Counted from the stretch's first letter, positions 1 through 5,353 are shown. The stretch is DNA of 11,092 nt from JBBTYZ01 sp038061595 (GCA_038061595.1 JBBTYZ010000019.1:1-11092), one strand, 5' to 3'. A program made the numbers and translations. Notes: generated by a model not told the origin, from the sequence alone.

Positions 1-102
1 ATGAGAAGTTTTAAATATATCAATAGTCTAGATTCTATTTCGGTGACCAAGGGTGGTAACAATGCAAAGTTTTCTATTCGCGGAAAAGTGTTTTATAGAT
101 AA
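1..102 (+). CDS. C-terminal end of a gene cut by the window edge, possibly PilO-like
   Basis: An open frame runs from the first base to a TAA at 100-102 and gives 33 residues ending in FSIRGKVFYR. It begins with an ATG at base 1, but this may be an internal methionine, because the gene probably starts before the window. The short beta-strand-like ending with a Gly-Lys-Val-aromatic pattern resembles the C-termini of type IV pilus PilO proteins, which in Parcubacteria sit in a pilM-pilN-pilO cluster. This is a weak, memory-based resemblance. The next gene starts 4 bases later and encodes a one-helix membrane protein, which would fit the same membrane-associated operon. Nothing else can be said from so short a fragment. 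Confidence 0.5.
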   Translation: MRSFKYINSLDSISVTKGGNNAKFSIRGKVFYR

Positions 103-106
103 TTAA

Positions 107-331
107 ATGAATATAAATTTAAAATTATTTAAATTAGGGATGGCTTCAAAAAGACAGTTGCTCTTTTTTGGGCTTGCAGCTGTAATGATAGCGCTCGTTA
201 CTTTCTTTATTTTCTATGACCTTTCCTTCTTAATTGGTAAGTTCAATATAGTTCTTAGAGAAGAAACCCCGCCTGTCGTTCCTGCCGCATTTGACATTGA
301 TGGTTTCCAAGCCTTACATTTGATTAAATAA
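107..331 (+). CDS. Small single-pass membrane protein of unknown function
   Basis: This encodes a 74-residue protein. A short basic N-terminus (KLFKLGMASKRQ, about residues 6-17) is followed by one strongly hydrophobic segment at about residues 18-40, then a roughly 35-residue polar tail containing a PPVVPAAFD stretch. The positive-inside rule predicts a cytoplasmic N-terminus and an external tail. I do not recognise a family. The gene starts 4 bases after the upstream stop, so it is probably cotranscribed with that gene, and if that gene is pilO-like this could be an accessory pilus protein; this is inference. There is no clear Shine-Dalgarno sequence. A second methionine at residue 12 is a possible alternative start, but it would leave only six residues before the membrane helix. 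Confidence 0.6.
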   Translation: MNINLKLFKLGMASKRQLLFFGLAAVMIALVTFFIFYDLSFLIGKFNIVLREETPPVVPAAFDIDGFQALHLIK

Positions 332-347
332 TCCGGAGCCTCTTAAA

Positions 348-419
348 GGGCATGTAGTTCAGTGGTAGAACGCTGTCCTGATAAGACAGAGGTCGATGGT
401 TCGATTCCATCCATGCCCA
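348..419 (+). tRNA. tRNA-Ile (anticodon GAT)
   Basis: A full cloverleaf can be drawn. The acceptor arms are GGGCATG (348-354) and CATGCCC (412-418) with discriminator A419. The D-arm is GTTC/GAAC (357-360, 368-371). The anticodon stem CTGTC/GACAG (373-377, 385-389) encloses loop CTGATAA with anticodon GAT at 380-382. The T-arm is GATGG/CCATC (395-399, 407-411) with loop TTCGATT. GAT reads the ATC and ATT isoleucine codons. CCA is not encoded, so it must be added after transcription. The gene lies 16 bases after the upstream stop codon and has no obvious promoter of its own, so it may be processed from the upstream transcript. Confidence 0.97.
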
Positions 420-464
420 CAAAATATAAAACCATTAATTCTGGTTATCCGGTCCGGTAATTTT

Positions 465-1091
465 ATGAAAAATAAAAAAATAATCATTTTTGATTTTGAT
501 GGAGTGATTATTGATAGTTGCGAGCATGCCTATCACGGTAATTTAAGAAGTTGGCCAGATCTTAAGCTTGAGGAGCATAAGAATCTTTTCAGCGGTAATA
601 TTTTTGAAGAACTCGAGAAATTGCCTCCAGCCAAACATTCCGAGGAAGAACGCAGCAGATGGTGGAAGGAAGAGCATAATCCGAAAAAGAAACATTTGCC
701 TGTTTTTGATGGCATACAAGATGTTATCAAGCAACTGGCGAAGGATTACACTCTCGTAATCAATACCTCTGCCGATTCAAAATCTACTAATGAGTATTTG
801 AAGGATGGTAATATTAATCTTTTTGACGCTATTTATGGCAACGAAATTTCTAAAAGTAAGATTGAGAAATTCAACCGCATACTTGCTGACTATAAGATAG
901 ACCCTAAGGATTGTATTTTTATAACCGACACAGTCGGCGATGTATTAGATGCAAACGCGTTATCTATTCCCACATTGGTTGTTACTTATGGTTACCAAGA
1001 GATGGGTTATTTCTCTTCCCTGCACGATAAGGTGATTGGCTTTGCGGATAAGCCGTCAGACATTTTAAATTTTCTGACAGACCTTAAATAA
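465..1091 (+). CDS. HAD-superfamily hydrolase (phosphatase-like)
   Basis: The 208-residue protein carries all four HAD motifs. Motif I is FDFDG with nucleophile Asp10 and acid/base Asp12. Motif II is the Thr101/Ser102 pair in VINTSADS. Motif III is a lysine near 130-132 in SKSK. Motif IV is ITDTVGD with Asp155 and Asp159. An inserted helical region (about residues 20-80) between motifs I and II is a typical C1 cap, as in phosphoglycolate-phosphatase/beta-phosphoglucomutase-like enzymes. It probably removes phosphate from a small metabolite in the cytoplasm; the substrate cannot be read from the sequence. The frame is open further upstream to 396, but that lies inside the tRNA-Ile gene, so the ATG at 465 is chosen. 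A perfect hairpin terminator follows the stop directly. Confidence 0.9.
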   Translation: MKNKKIIIFDFDGVIIDSCEHAYHGNLRSWPDLKLEEHKNLFSGNIFEELEKLPPAKHSEEERSRWWKEEHNPKKKHLPVFDGIQDVIKQLAKDYTLVINTSADSKSTNEYLKDGNINLFDAIYGNEISKSKIEKFNRILADYKIDPKDCIFITDTVGDVLDANALSIPTLVVTYGYQEMGYFSSLHDKVIGFADKPSDILNFLTDLK

Positions 1092-1093
1092 TC

Positions 1094-1118
1094 AAAAACC
1101 GCCGGTTAGGCGGTTTTT
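1094..1118. terminator. Bidirectional intrinsic terminator between convergent genes
   Basis: A perfect 10-bp stem, AAAAACCGCC (1094-1103) with GGCGGTTTTT (1109-1118), encloses the 5-base loop GGTTA. The GC core is flanked by an A-run on one side and a T-run on the other, so it can end transcription of the HAD gene on the plus strand and of the small minus-strand gene that stops at 1122. Confidence 0.93.
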
Positions 1119-1121
1119 GGT

Positions 1122-1334
1122 TTAAGCAACTTTTCTTTCTTTTTCTTCTCCCGGCGGTTTATCTAAATTCTCAATAACTCTTTTATTCTGAGCGCCGGCT
1201 TCAAGCTTTCTCCTTCTCTCTTCTACCTTTTTGTGGGCTTCCATTTCGGCTTGAGACAACTTCGCTGTGCCCTTACCGACATTTATTTCAATCGGTTTTT
1301 CTTGAGGGGCTTCTTGGTTTGGTCTTTCAAACAT
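1122..1334 (-). CDS. Small charged protein, unknown function
   Basis: The predicted 70-residue protein is very rich in Glu, Lys and Arg and has no hydrophobic segment. Residues 27-52 (QAEMEAHKKVEERRRKLEAG) look helical and may form a coiled coil; the ends are Pro-rich and probably disordered. I do not recognise the family. Its reality is supported by context: it has a promoter with a perfect TTGACA -35 box on the minus strand at 1371-1399, it ends exactly at a bidirectional terminator, and it does not overlap the preferred start of the neighbouring pseudouridine synthase at 1440. It has no Shine-Dalgarno sequence and a leader of about 30 bases. Confidence 0.6.
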   Translation of the reverse strand: MFERPNQEAPQEKPIEINVGKGTAKLSQAEMEAHKKVEERRRKLEAGAQNKRVIENLDKPPGEEKERKVA

Positions 1335-1356
1335 ATTTATGTCTTTTTTAACGACC

Positions 1357-1385
1357 TTGACTATGCCTATATGGTAATATATTAT
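1357..1385 (+). promoter_or_regulatory. Promoter for the pseudouridine synthase gene
   Basis: TTGACT (1357-1362) and TATTAT (1380-1385) are separated by 17 bases, each matching the sigma-70-type consensus at five of six positions. Transcription would start near 1392, giving a leader of about 48 bases to the ATG at 1440. It interleaves with the minus-strand promoter at 1371-1399. Confidence 0.6.
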
Positions 1386-1399
1386 TTAAGAAATGTCAA
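1371..1399 (-). promoter_or_regulatory. Promoter for the small minus-strand gene
   Basis: Read on the minus strand, a perfect TTGACA (1399-1394) is followed after 17 bases by TACCAT (1376-1371). Transcription would start near 1364, about 30 bases before the ATG at 1334. The -10 box falls inside the spacer of the opposing plus-strand promoter, so the two cannot easily be occupied at once. Confidence 0.6.
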
Positions 1400-1439
1400 T
1401 ACCATTGCATTTCTTAGCCAATTTCAAAGTAATTATAAC

Positions 1440-2138
1440 ATGTTAGACATCATCTACGAAGACAAGGATTTTATAGCTGTAAATAAGCCCGCCGGCCTAC
1501 TTGTGCATCCCACCAAATTCTCCGAAGATAGGGCACTCACAGACGAGCTTTTAGAAAAATATCCAGAAATAAAAGATGTGGGAGACGATCCTCTTCGCCC
1601 AGGAATTGTTCATAGATTAGACAAAGACACTACCGGCGTGGTTTTGGTCGCTCGCAACGCGCATTCTTTTGGGTATCTCAAAGGCCTTTTCCATAAGCAT
1701 GAAATTGATAAATCATATCTAGCTCTCGTGATGGGGTCTTTGGAGGGGAACGGCGTTGTTGATAAGCCGATTGGACTTCGTTCTGGCACCACAAGAAGGA
1801 GTGTGAATGCAAAGGATATGAAAATGATTAAACCAGCAGTTACCAAGTGGTATGCGATGGAAAGATTTATAAAAGATAATCAGGTTTTCACTTTAGTGAG
1901 GCTAATCCCCGAGACTGGAAGAACGCATCAATTGCGCGTCCATATGGCTTATATTCACAAGCCGGTTGTGGGAGACCCTCTCTACGGACCGAAAAAGAGC
2001 CCACTTAGTTTTTACAGACAAGCTCTACATGCAGACTCCGTCGAATTCACCAAAGAAGACGGAAAGAGGCTTAAACTCGGAGTGGATATGTCCAAAGATA
2101 TGCGTGATTTAATTGACAATTTGGAAAAATCAGAATAA
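1440..2138 (+). CDS. RluA/RluD-family 23S rRNA pseudouridine synthase, no S4 domain
   Basis: This enzyme converts specific uridines in RNA, usually 23S rRNA, to pseudouridine. The 232-residue protein begins directly in the catalytic domain (LDIIYEDKDFIAVNKPAG). It has the family signature HRLDKDTTG with catalytic Asp61, and the C-terminal RTHQLRVHMA and GDPLYG motifs. Classical RluC/RluD proteins are longer because they have an N-terminal S4 RNA-binding domain, which is missing here. The frame is open back to 1233, but the extra 69 residues look non-coding and would run through the promoters and the minus-strand gene, so the ATG at 1440 is chosen. The exact target uridine cannot be told. rplS follows after 12 bases. 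Confidence 0.93.
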   Translation: MLDIIYEDKDFIAVNKPAGLLVHPTKFSEDRALTDELLEKYPEIKDVGDDPLRPGIVHRLDKDTTGVVLVARNAHSFGYLKGLFHKHEIDKSYLALVMGSLEGNGVVDKPIGLRSGTTRRSVNAKDMKMIKPAVTKWYAMERFIKDNQVFTLVRLIPETGRTHQLRVHMAYIHKPVVGDPLYGPKKSPLSFYRQALHADSVEFTKEDGKRLKLGVDMSKDMRDLIDNLEKSE

Positions 2139-2144
2139 TATAAT
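2113..2144 (+). promoter_or_regulatory. Promoter inside the end of the pseudouridine synthase gene, driving rplS
   Basis: TTGACA (2113-2118) is perfect. A perfect TATAAT lies at 2139-2144, 20 bases later, and an overlapping TAATAT at 2136-2141 gives the ideal 17-base spacing. If TATAAT is used, transcription starts at about 2151, the A of the rplS ATG, so the mRNA would be leaderless. Confidence 0.55.
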
Positions 2145-2150
2145 CACTCA

Positions 2151-2468
2151 ATGGACAAGTCGGTTATGGATAAAATTAAATCTGGCGCCAAGGTAAAAGT
2201 TTGGGAAAAGATCAAAGAAGGGGAGAAGGTTCGCGAGAGCGCCTTTGAGGGTATTGTTATTGCCCGAAAACACGGTAATGAGCCAGGCGCGACTTTTACC
2301 GTTCGCACAACTCTGCAAGAAGTGGGCGTTGAAAAAGTTTACCCAATACATTCTCCGCTTATCTCTAGGGTGGATATAATTTCGTCTCCTAAGAAGATTA
2401 GCCGTTCAAAGCTCTATTATTTCCGTAAACTTTCTCCAAAGAAGGTAGCGGAAAAAATGAGGGCTTAG
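2151..2468 (+). CDS. rplS: Large-subunit ribosomal protein L19 (bL19)
   Basis: L19 sits at the interface of the two ribosomal subunits. The 105-residue protein matches the family along its length: the KVWEKIKEGEKVRESAFEGIVIARK segment forms the beta-barrel core, followed by FTVRTTLQEVGVEKVYPIHSPLI and the basic RSKLYYFRKLSPKK end. It is slightly shorter than the usual 115 or so residues. There is no Shine-Dalgarno sequence; a TATAAT box ends 6 bases before the ATG, which suggests a leaderless message. A second ATG five codons in (2166) is a less likely start. The usual trmD/rimM neighbours are absent; here the gene follows a pseudouridine synthase and precedes tRNA-Leu. Confidence 0.95.
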   Translation: MDKSVMDKIKSGAKVKVWEKIKEGEKVRESAFEGIVIARKHGNEPGATFTVRTTLQEVGVEKVYPIHSPLISRVDIISSPKKISRSKLYYFRKLSPKKVAEKMRA

Positions 2469-2470
2469 TC

Positions 2471-2476
2471 TATAAT
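2471..2476 (+). promoter_or_regulatory. -10 box for tRNA-Leu
   Basis: A perfect TATAAT starts 2 bases after the rplS stop codon and 10 bases before the tRNA. Transcription would begin around 2483, so the precursor tRNA would carry only a few extra 5' bases. No convincing -35 box is visible. Confidence 0.5.
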
Positions 2477-2485
2477 TAATTTCAG

Positions 2486-2568
2486 GCGCGGGTGGCGAAA
2501 CGGCAGACGCACTACCTTGAGGTGGTAGCGCCCGCAAGGGCATGGAGGTTCGACTCCTCTCCCGCGCA
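2486..2568 (+). tRNA. tRNA-Leu (anticodon GAG)
   Basis: This is a class II tRNA with a long variable arm. The acceptor pairs are GCGCGGG (2486-2492) with CCCGCGC (2561-2567), and the discriminator is A2568. The anticodon stem CTACC/GGTAG (2512-2516, 2524-2528) holds loop TTGAGGT with anticodon GAG at 2519-2521. The variable arm contains GCCC-GCAA-GGGC. The T-arm is GGAGG/CCTCT (2544-2548, 2556-2560) with loop TTCGACT. It reads CTC and CTT leucine codons. CCA is not encoded. Pieces of its 3' half recur just downstream (2616-2626, 2673-2685, 2718-2727). Confidence 0.97.
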
Positions 2569-2574
2569 CAAACC

Positions 2575-2603
2575 AAAAAACAGAACGCAATGTTCTGTTT
2601 TTT
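2575..2603 (+). terminator. Intrinsic terminator after tRNA-Leu
   Basis: AAAAAACAGAAC (2575-2586) and GTTCTGTTTTTT (2592-2603) form a perfect 12-bp stem with loop GCAAT and a T-run, six bases after the tRNA end. Confidence 0.92.
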
Positions 2604-2615
2604 AGTTTCATGTTG

Positions 2616-2727
2616 GGAGTCGAACCGAAGGTCGAAGCCACGAAGTGGCGAGATCTCGAGCGAAGCGAGAGGCGACTCCTCTCCCCGCTTGTGGACAACC
2701 TCATTCTAGGGGGAGTGGCGCACAAAC
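2616..2727. repeat. tRNA-Leu 3'-end copies flanking tandem GAA-loop hairpins
   Basis: This gene-free stretch is not random. GGAGTCGAACC (2616-2626) is an exact inverted copy of the tRNA-Leu T-arm (2547-2557). CGACTCCTCTCCC (2673-2685) is an exact direct copy of 2551-2563, and GCGCACAAAC (2718-2727) copies 2564-2573. In the tRNA the last two pieces are contiguous; here 32 bases separate them. Between them are three hairpins, each closed by C-GAA-G: TCG(A)ACC-GAA-GGTCGA (2620-2635), GCCAC-GAA-GTGGC (2637-2649), and a third around GC-GAA-GC (2660-2666) with outer arms TCTC/GAGA. It may be a remnant of an element integrated at the tRNA 3' end, or a small dispersed repeat; no recombinase gene is in the window. 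Confidence 0.65.
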
Positions 2728-2734
2728 ACTAATT

Positions 2735-2743
2735 TGCTATAAT
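2735..2743 (+). promoter_or_regulatory. Extended -10 promoter for a short transcript
   Basis: TGCTATAAT (2735-2743) is a perfect extended -10 element (TGn plus TATAAT). No -35 match is needed for this type and none is seen. Transcription would start at about 2750. No gene follows before the terminator at 2797-2823. Confidence 0.55.
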
Positions 2744-2749
2744 ATTCTT

Positions 2750-2826
2750 AATAATATGGCCTAAGTAAAGAAGGTCGTGTTATCAAGTTAAAAATCAAAA
2801 GGCCCTTGTGAGGAGGGTCTTTTGCG
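2750..2826 (+). ncRNA. Candidate small RNA of about 75 bases
   Basis: A promoter (2735-2743) and an intrinsic terminator (2797-2823) bracket a stretch with no usable reading frame; the only ATG (2756) opens a two-codon frame, ATG GCC TAA. A discrete short transcript is therefore predicted. I do not recognise a known RNA family, and the part before the terminator shows little secondary structure by eye. Alternatively the transcript is the remnant of a lost gene. Confidence 0.35.
2797..2823 (+). terminator. Intrinsic terminator
   Basis: AAAAGGCCCT (2797-2806) pairs with AGGGTCTTTT (2814-2823), 10 bp with one G-T pair, around a 7-base loop. No protein gene ends here, so it presumably closes the short unit starting near 2750. 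Confidence 0.8.
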
Positions 2827-2844
2827 TTTTAAAGAGGTTAAAAG

Positions 2845-2853
2845 TGCTATATT
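2845..2853 (+). promoter_or_regulatory. Extended -10 promoter for the lipoprotein gene
   Basis: TGCTATATT (2845-2853) combines the TGn extension with a five-of-six -10 hexamer. Transcription would start near 2860, about 33 bases before the GTG start at 2893. Confidence 0.45.
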
Positions 2854-2892
2854 TAAAGTAGATAGTTTCTAAATTAGAAAACGAGAAAAAAA

Positions 2893-3276
2893 GTGAAACG
2901 AAACATTTTTATTTTCTCTTTTATTTTAACAGCGTGTTCTTTGAATAGAATTCCCGGAAGCCATACCTCTGAAAATAAAGCCGTTCTTGTTGTTGAGAAT
3001 TCCAATACTCACGGAGTTACTCTTTATCTTTGTCGGGATAGTGCTGATTGTAATTACAGGTTTGGTCAAATTATGTCGATAGGCAGGAAAGAAACATTCA
3101 ATATCCCGTCAAGTTTTATGACTAGCCCCGTAAGGGTAAGGATTGTAGTTTTTGCTTCTTCTGAGCATTTTATGACAAACTCGGTTCATCTGAGTAGTGG
3201 AGATACGGCAATCCTCAATGTGGAACACTATTTACCTTACACTTCGCTATATATCATGTCTCGAGGCGGAAGATAA
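2893..3276 (+). CDS. Predicted lipoprotein, conserved hypothetical
   Basis: The 127-residue product has a short basic N-terminus (MKRN), a hydrophobic run and a lipobox ending LTAC, so Cys15 should be lipidated and the rest exposed outside the cytoplasmic membrane. The mature part is beta-rich: a VVENSNTHGVTLYLCRD segment, then a FNIPSS motif and a HLSSGDTAILNVE strand near the end. This order recalls small hypothetical lipoproteins with a VxVxNxN start and a closing SPGDxVxLxV strand that I associate with Gemmatimonadota and relatives; that is recollection, not a search result. A Cys pair in CRDSADC may form a disulphide. The start is GTG (2893), the only one that gives a complete signal peptide. 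A terminator follows the stop. Confidence 0.75.
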   Translation: MKRNIFIFSFILTACSLNRIPGSHTSENKAVLVVENSNTHGVTLYLCRDSADCNYRFGQIMSIGRKETFNIPSSFMTSPVRVRIVVFASSEHFMTNSVHLSSGDTAILNVEHYLPYTSLYIMSRGGR

Positions 3277-3293
3277 TATTATGCATAGACAAT

Positions 3294-3316
3294 CCCGAGT
3301 TTTTACTCGGGTTTTT
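3294..3316 (+). terminator. Intrinsic terminator after the lipoprotein gene
   Basis: CCCGAGT (3294-3300) pairs perfectly with ACTCGGG (3305-3311) around TTTT and is followed by five T. It sits directly upstream of the gyrB promoter. Confidence 0.92.
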
Positions 3317-3318
3317 GG

Positions 3319-3347
3319 TTGAATTTAGGCAAAAATCATGCTACAAT
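3319..3347 (+). promoter_or_regulatory. gyrB promoter
   Basis: TTGAAT (3319-3324) and TACAAT (3342-3347) have a 17-base spacer, and the -10 box carries a TGC extension (TGCTACAAT from 3339). Transcription would start near 3354, leaving a leader of about 58 bases before gyrB. Confidence 0.7.
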
Positions 3348-3363
3348 TAAGATATAAAAAGTT

Positions 3364-3387
3364 GGCCTAACGAGGCCTTTTTAGGCC
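3364..3387 (+). promoter_or_regulatory. gyrB leader with two mutually exclusive hairpins (attenuator-like)
   Basis: GGCCT (3364-3368) pairs with AGGCC (3373-3377) around AACG and is followed at once by TTTTT (3378-3382), the form of a small intrinsic terminator. The bases GGCCT (3374-3378) can instead pair with AGGCC (3383-3387) around TTTT, which breaks the first hairpin and absorbs part of the T-run. Three complementary GGCCT/AGGCC blocks thus allow an on/off switch. The stems are only 5 bp, so a simple mRNA-stabilising structure is also possible. Confidence 0.4.
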
Positions 3388-3411
3388 GCAGGTCTCTCTT
3401 GAGATAAGGAA

Positions 3412-5325
3412 ATGGCAGACAAAAAAGAACAAAATCCGTCATATAGCGCAAAGGATATTTATGTCTTAGAGGGCTTAGATCCGGTAAGGAAACGGCCTGG
3501 AATGTACATCGGTTCCACCGGAACCGAGGGTTTGCATCATTTGATTTGGGAGGTGGTTGATAACTCCATTGACGAGGCAATGGCCGGTTTTGCTAAAAAC
3601 ATTAAGGTTGAGTTATTAAAAGACAACAAAGTTGCGGTAACTGATGATGGGCGAGGCATTCCGGTGGATATTCATAAACAAACAAAAAAATCGGCCTTGG
3701 AAACGGTTCTTACCACTCTTCACGCCGGCGGAAAATTTGGGGGAGAGTCATATAAAGTAGCGGGCGGTCTTCACGGCGTGGGGGTTTCTGTCGTGAACGC
3801 CCTATCTAAATGGGTACGAGTTGAAGTTTGTAGGGATGGGAACCTGTACTTCCAAGAATATAAATATGGCAAGCCAACCGCAGCAGTCAAAAAATCTGGG
3901 GTTTGCAAAAAAACTGGAACAAAAGTTATTTTTGATCCCGATCCGGAAATATTTTCTACGATTAGTTTTGATTTTAAGAAAATTTTGGATCATTTACGCC
4001 AGCAAGCATACCTAACAAAAGGCGTAAGAATTGAAGTGATAGACGAGAGCGGTAAAGTGCCCGCTTATTACGGTTTTTATTTTGATGGGGGATTAAGTTC
4101 GTTCGTGAGATATCTTATTGGGAACGTCCCTGTTATACAAACCGATGTTTTTTATGTTCATAAAACTCATGAAAACATTGAAGTTGAGTCAGCTTTCGTA
4201 TATACCGATGATGTTGAAAATACTGAAATGAGTTTTGCGAATAACATTTATACTCCAGATGGGGGAATGCACTTAACCGGTTTTCGTTCAGCTCTTACAA
4301 GAGTTTTGAATGATTACGCAAGGAAGGAGGGGTATTTGAAGGACTCTGAAGAAAATTTGACCGGTGATGATGTTCGTGAAGGCCTCGTTGGATCTGTTTC
4401 AATAAAACTGCGGGAGCCACAATTTGAAGGCCAAACTAAGGCGAGGTTGGGTAATCCCGAGGCAAGGACTTCGGTTGAATCAGTTGTAAACATTGCCCTA
4501 AAAGAATTCTTAGAAAAACACGCATCCGATGCGAGGAAGATTATGGAAAAAAATCTTCTTGCCGCAAAAGCGAGAAAAGCCGCAAAAGCAGCGAAAGATA
4601 CGGTTTTGAGAAAAGGCGCGCTTGAAGGCCTTACGCTTCCGGGAAAATTAGCGGATTGTTCGTCAAAGAATGCTGAAGAATCTGAACTTTTCATAGTTGA
4701 GGGAGATTCCGCTGGTGGCAGTGCCAAGAGCGGGCGTGATAGACGCACGCAAGCAATTCTCCCTCTTAAGGGTAAAATTTTGAACGTGGAGAAATCACGC
4801 ATTGATAAAATGCTTGCGAATAAAGAGATTAGGTCTCTTGTGATCGCCTTGGGTACCGCAATTTCCGAGAATTTTGACATCAGTAAGTTGCGTTATCATA
4901 AGGTGATAATAATGACCGATGCTGACGTTGACGGCGCGCACATCCGGACACTTCTTTTGACTCTTTTTTATCGTTACTTCCCTAAAATTATTGACGGCGG
5001 TTTTCTGTACATCGCTCAGCCGCCGCTCTTTAGATTCCAGAAAGGCAAAGAAGTTAAATATGCTTATAACGATAGAGAGCGTGATCAGTTATCAAAAATC
5101 ATGGCTGGAGCGGTGATTCAGCGATATAAAGGTTTGGGCGAGATGAACCCAAGCCAACTCTGGGAAACGACAATGAATTCGGAAACGAGGCTTCTAAAGC
5201 GAGTTGATGTTAAAGACGCGGTTGAAGCCGACAAGCTTTTTGACATACTTATGGGAGCGGAAGTTGAGCCAAGAAAAAACTTTATACAATCCTATGCTAC
5301 ATCGGTAAAGAATCTTGACATTTAG
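3412..5325 (+). CDS. gyrB: DNA gyrase subunit B
   Basis: GyrB is the ATPase subunit of the A2B2 gyrase that introduces negative supercoils. The 637-residue protein has the compact length of Bacillus GyrB. The GHKL ATPase domain shows WEVVDNSIDEA (catalytic Glu47, Mg-binding Asn51), DDGRGIP (78-84) and GGLHGVG (118-124). The transducer domain follows. The TOPRIM region has EGDSAGG (430-436) and DADVDGAH (503-510), and the tail carries QRYKGLGEMNP near 570. These motifs favour GyrB over ParE, though a compact genome may have a single type II enzyme. gyrA is not in the window. The ATG at 3412 has AAGGA only one base upstream, too close for a normal Shine-Dalgarno. secE begins 28 bases after the stop. 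Confidence 0.95.
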   Translation: MADKKEQNPSYSAKDIYVLEGLDPVRKRPGMYIGSTGTEGLHHLIWEVVDNSIDEAMAGFAKNIKVELLKDNKVAVTDDGRGIPVDIHKQTKKSALETVLTTLHAGGKFGGESYKVAGGLHGVGVSVVNALSKWVRVEVCRDGNLYFQEYKYGKPTAAVKKSGVCKKTGTKVIFDPDPEIFSTISFDFKKILDHLRQQAYLTKGVRIEVIDESGKVPAYYGFYFDGGLSSFVRYLIGNVPVIQTDVFYVHKTHENIEVESAFVYTDDVENTEMSFANNIYTPDGGMHLTGFRSALTRVLNDYARKEGYLKDSEENLTGDDVREGLVGSVSIKLREPQFEGQTKARLGNPEARTSVESVVNIALKEFLEKHASDARKIMEKNLLAAKARKAAKAAKDTVLRKGALEGLTLPGKLADCSSKNAEESELFIVEGDSAGGSAKSGRDRRTQAILPLKGKILNVEKSRIDKMLANKEIRSLVIALGTAISENFDISKLRYHKVIIMTDADVDGAHIRTLLLTLFYRYFPKIIDGGFLYIAQPPLFRFQKGKEVKYAYNDRERDQLSKIMAGAVIQRYKGLGEMNPSQLWETTMNSETRLLKRVDVKDAVEADKLFDILMGAEVEPRKNFIQSYATSVKNLDI

Positions 5326-5353
5326 GGAAAATAATGCGAAACTGCCAGAAAAT

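Noticed and set aside
396..464. Upstream start of the HAD hydrolase
   Set aside because: The extra 23 codons lie in the tRNA-Ile gene and a short spacer; the HAD domain begins right after the ATG at 465.
1233..1439. 69-residue N-terminal extension of the pseudouridine synthase
   Set aside because: It lacks S4-domain features, crosses both divergent promoters and overlaps the minus-strand small gene. The conserved family start is at 1440.
2689..2699. DnaA-box-like TTGTCCACAA on the minus strand, possible origin near gyrB
   Set aside because: It is a single box with no cluster, no AT-rich unwinding region and no dnaA/dnaN. TAATCCACA at 6524 is an isolated near-match.
2696..2706. 11-base string CAACCTCATTC shared with hairpin B (8183-8193)
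   Set aside because: It is exact, but short and without surrounding similarity; the stem is not conserved between modules, so a link is not supported.
2465..2725. Minus-strand reading frame of 86 codons
   Set aside because: It runs antisense through the whole tRNA-Leu gene, its terminator and the repeat array. The protein is Arg/Pro/Ser-rich with no family features, as is typical of false frames over tRNA genes.
4314..4880. Minus-strand frame of 188 codons inside gyrB
   Set aside because: It is fully antisense to conserved GyrB coding sequence, has Ser/Phe/Ala-rich low-complexity composition and no recognisable domain; a codon-bias shadow.
5315..5353. TTG start for SecE overlapping gyrB, and TTGACA as a -35 box
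   Set aside because: The added residues do not resemble SecE, and no -10 box lies 16-18 bases after TTGACA (5315-5320).
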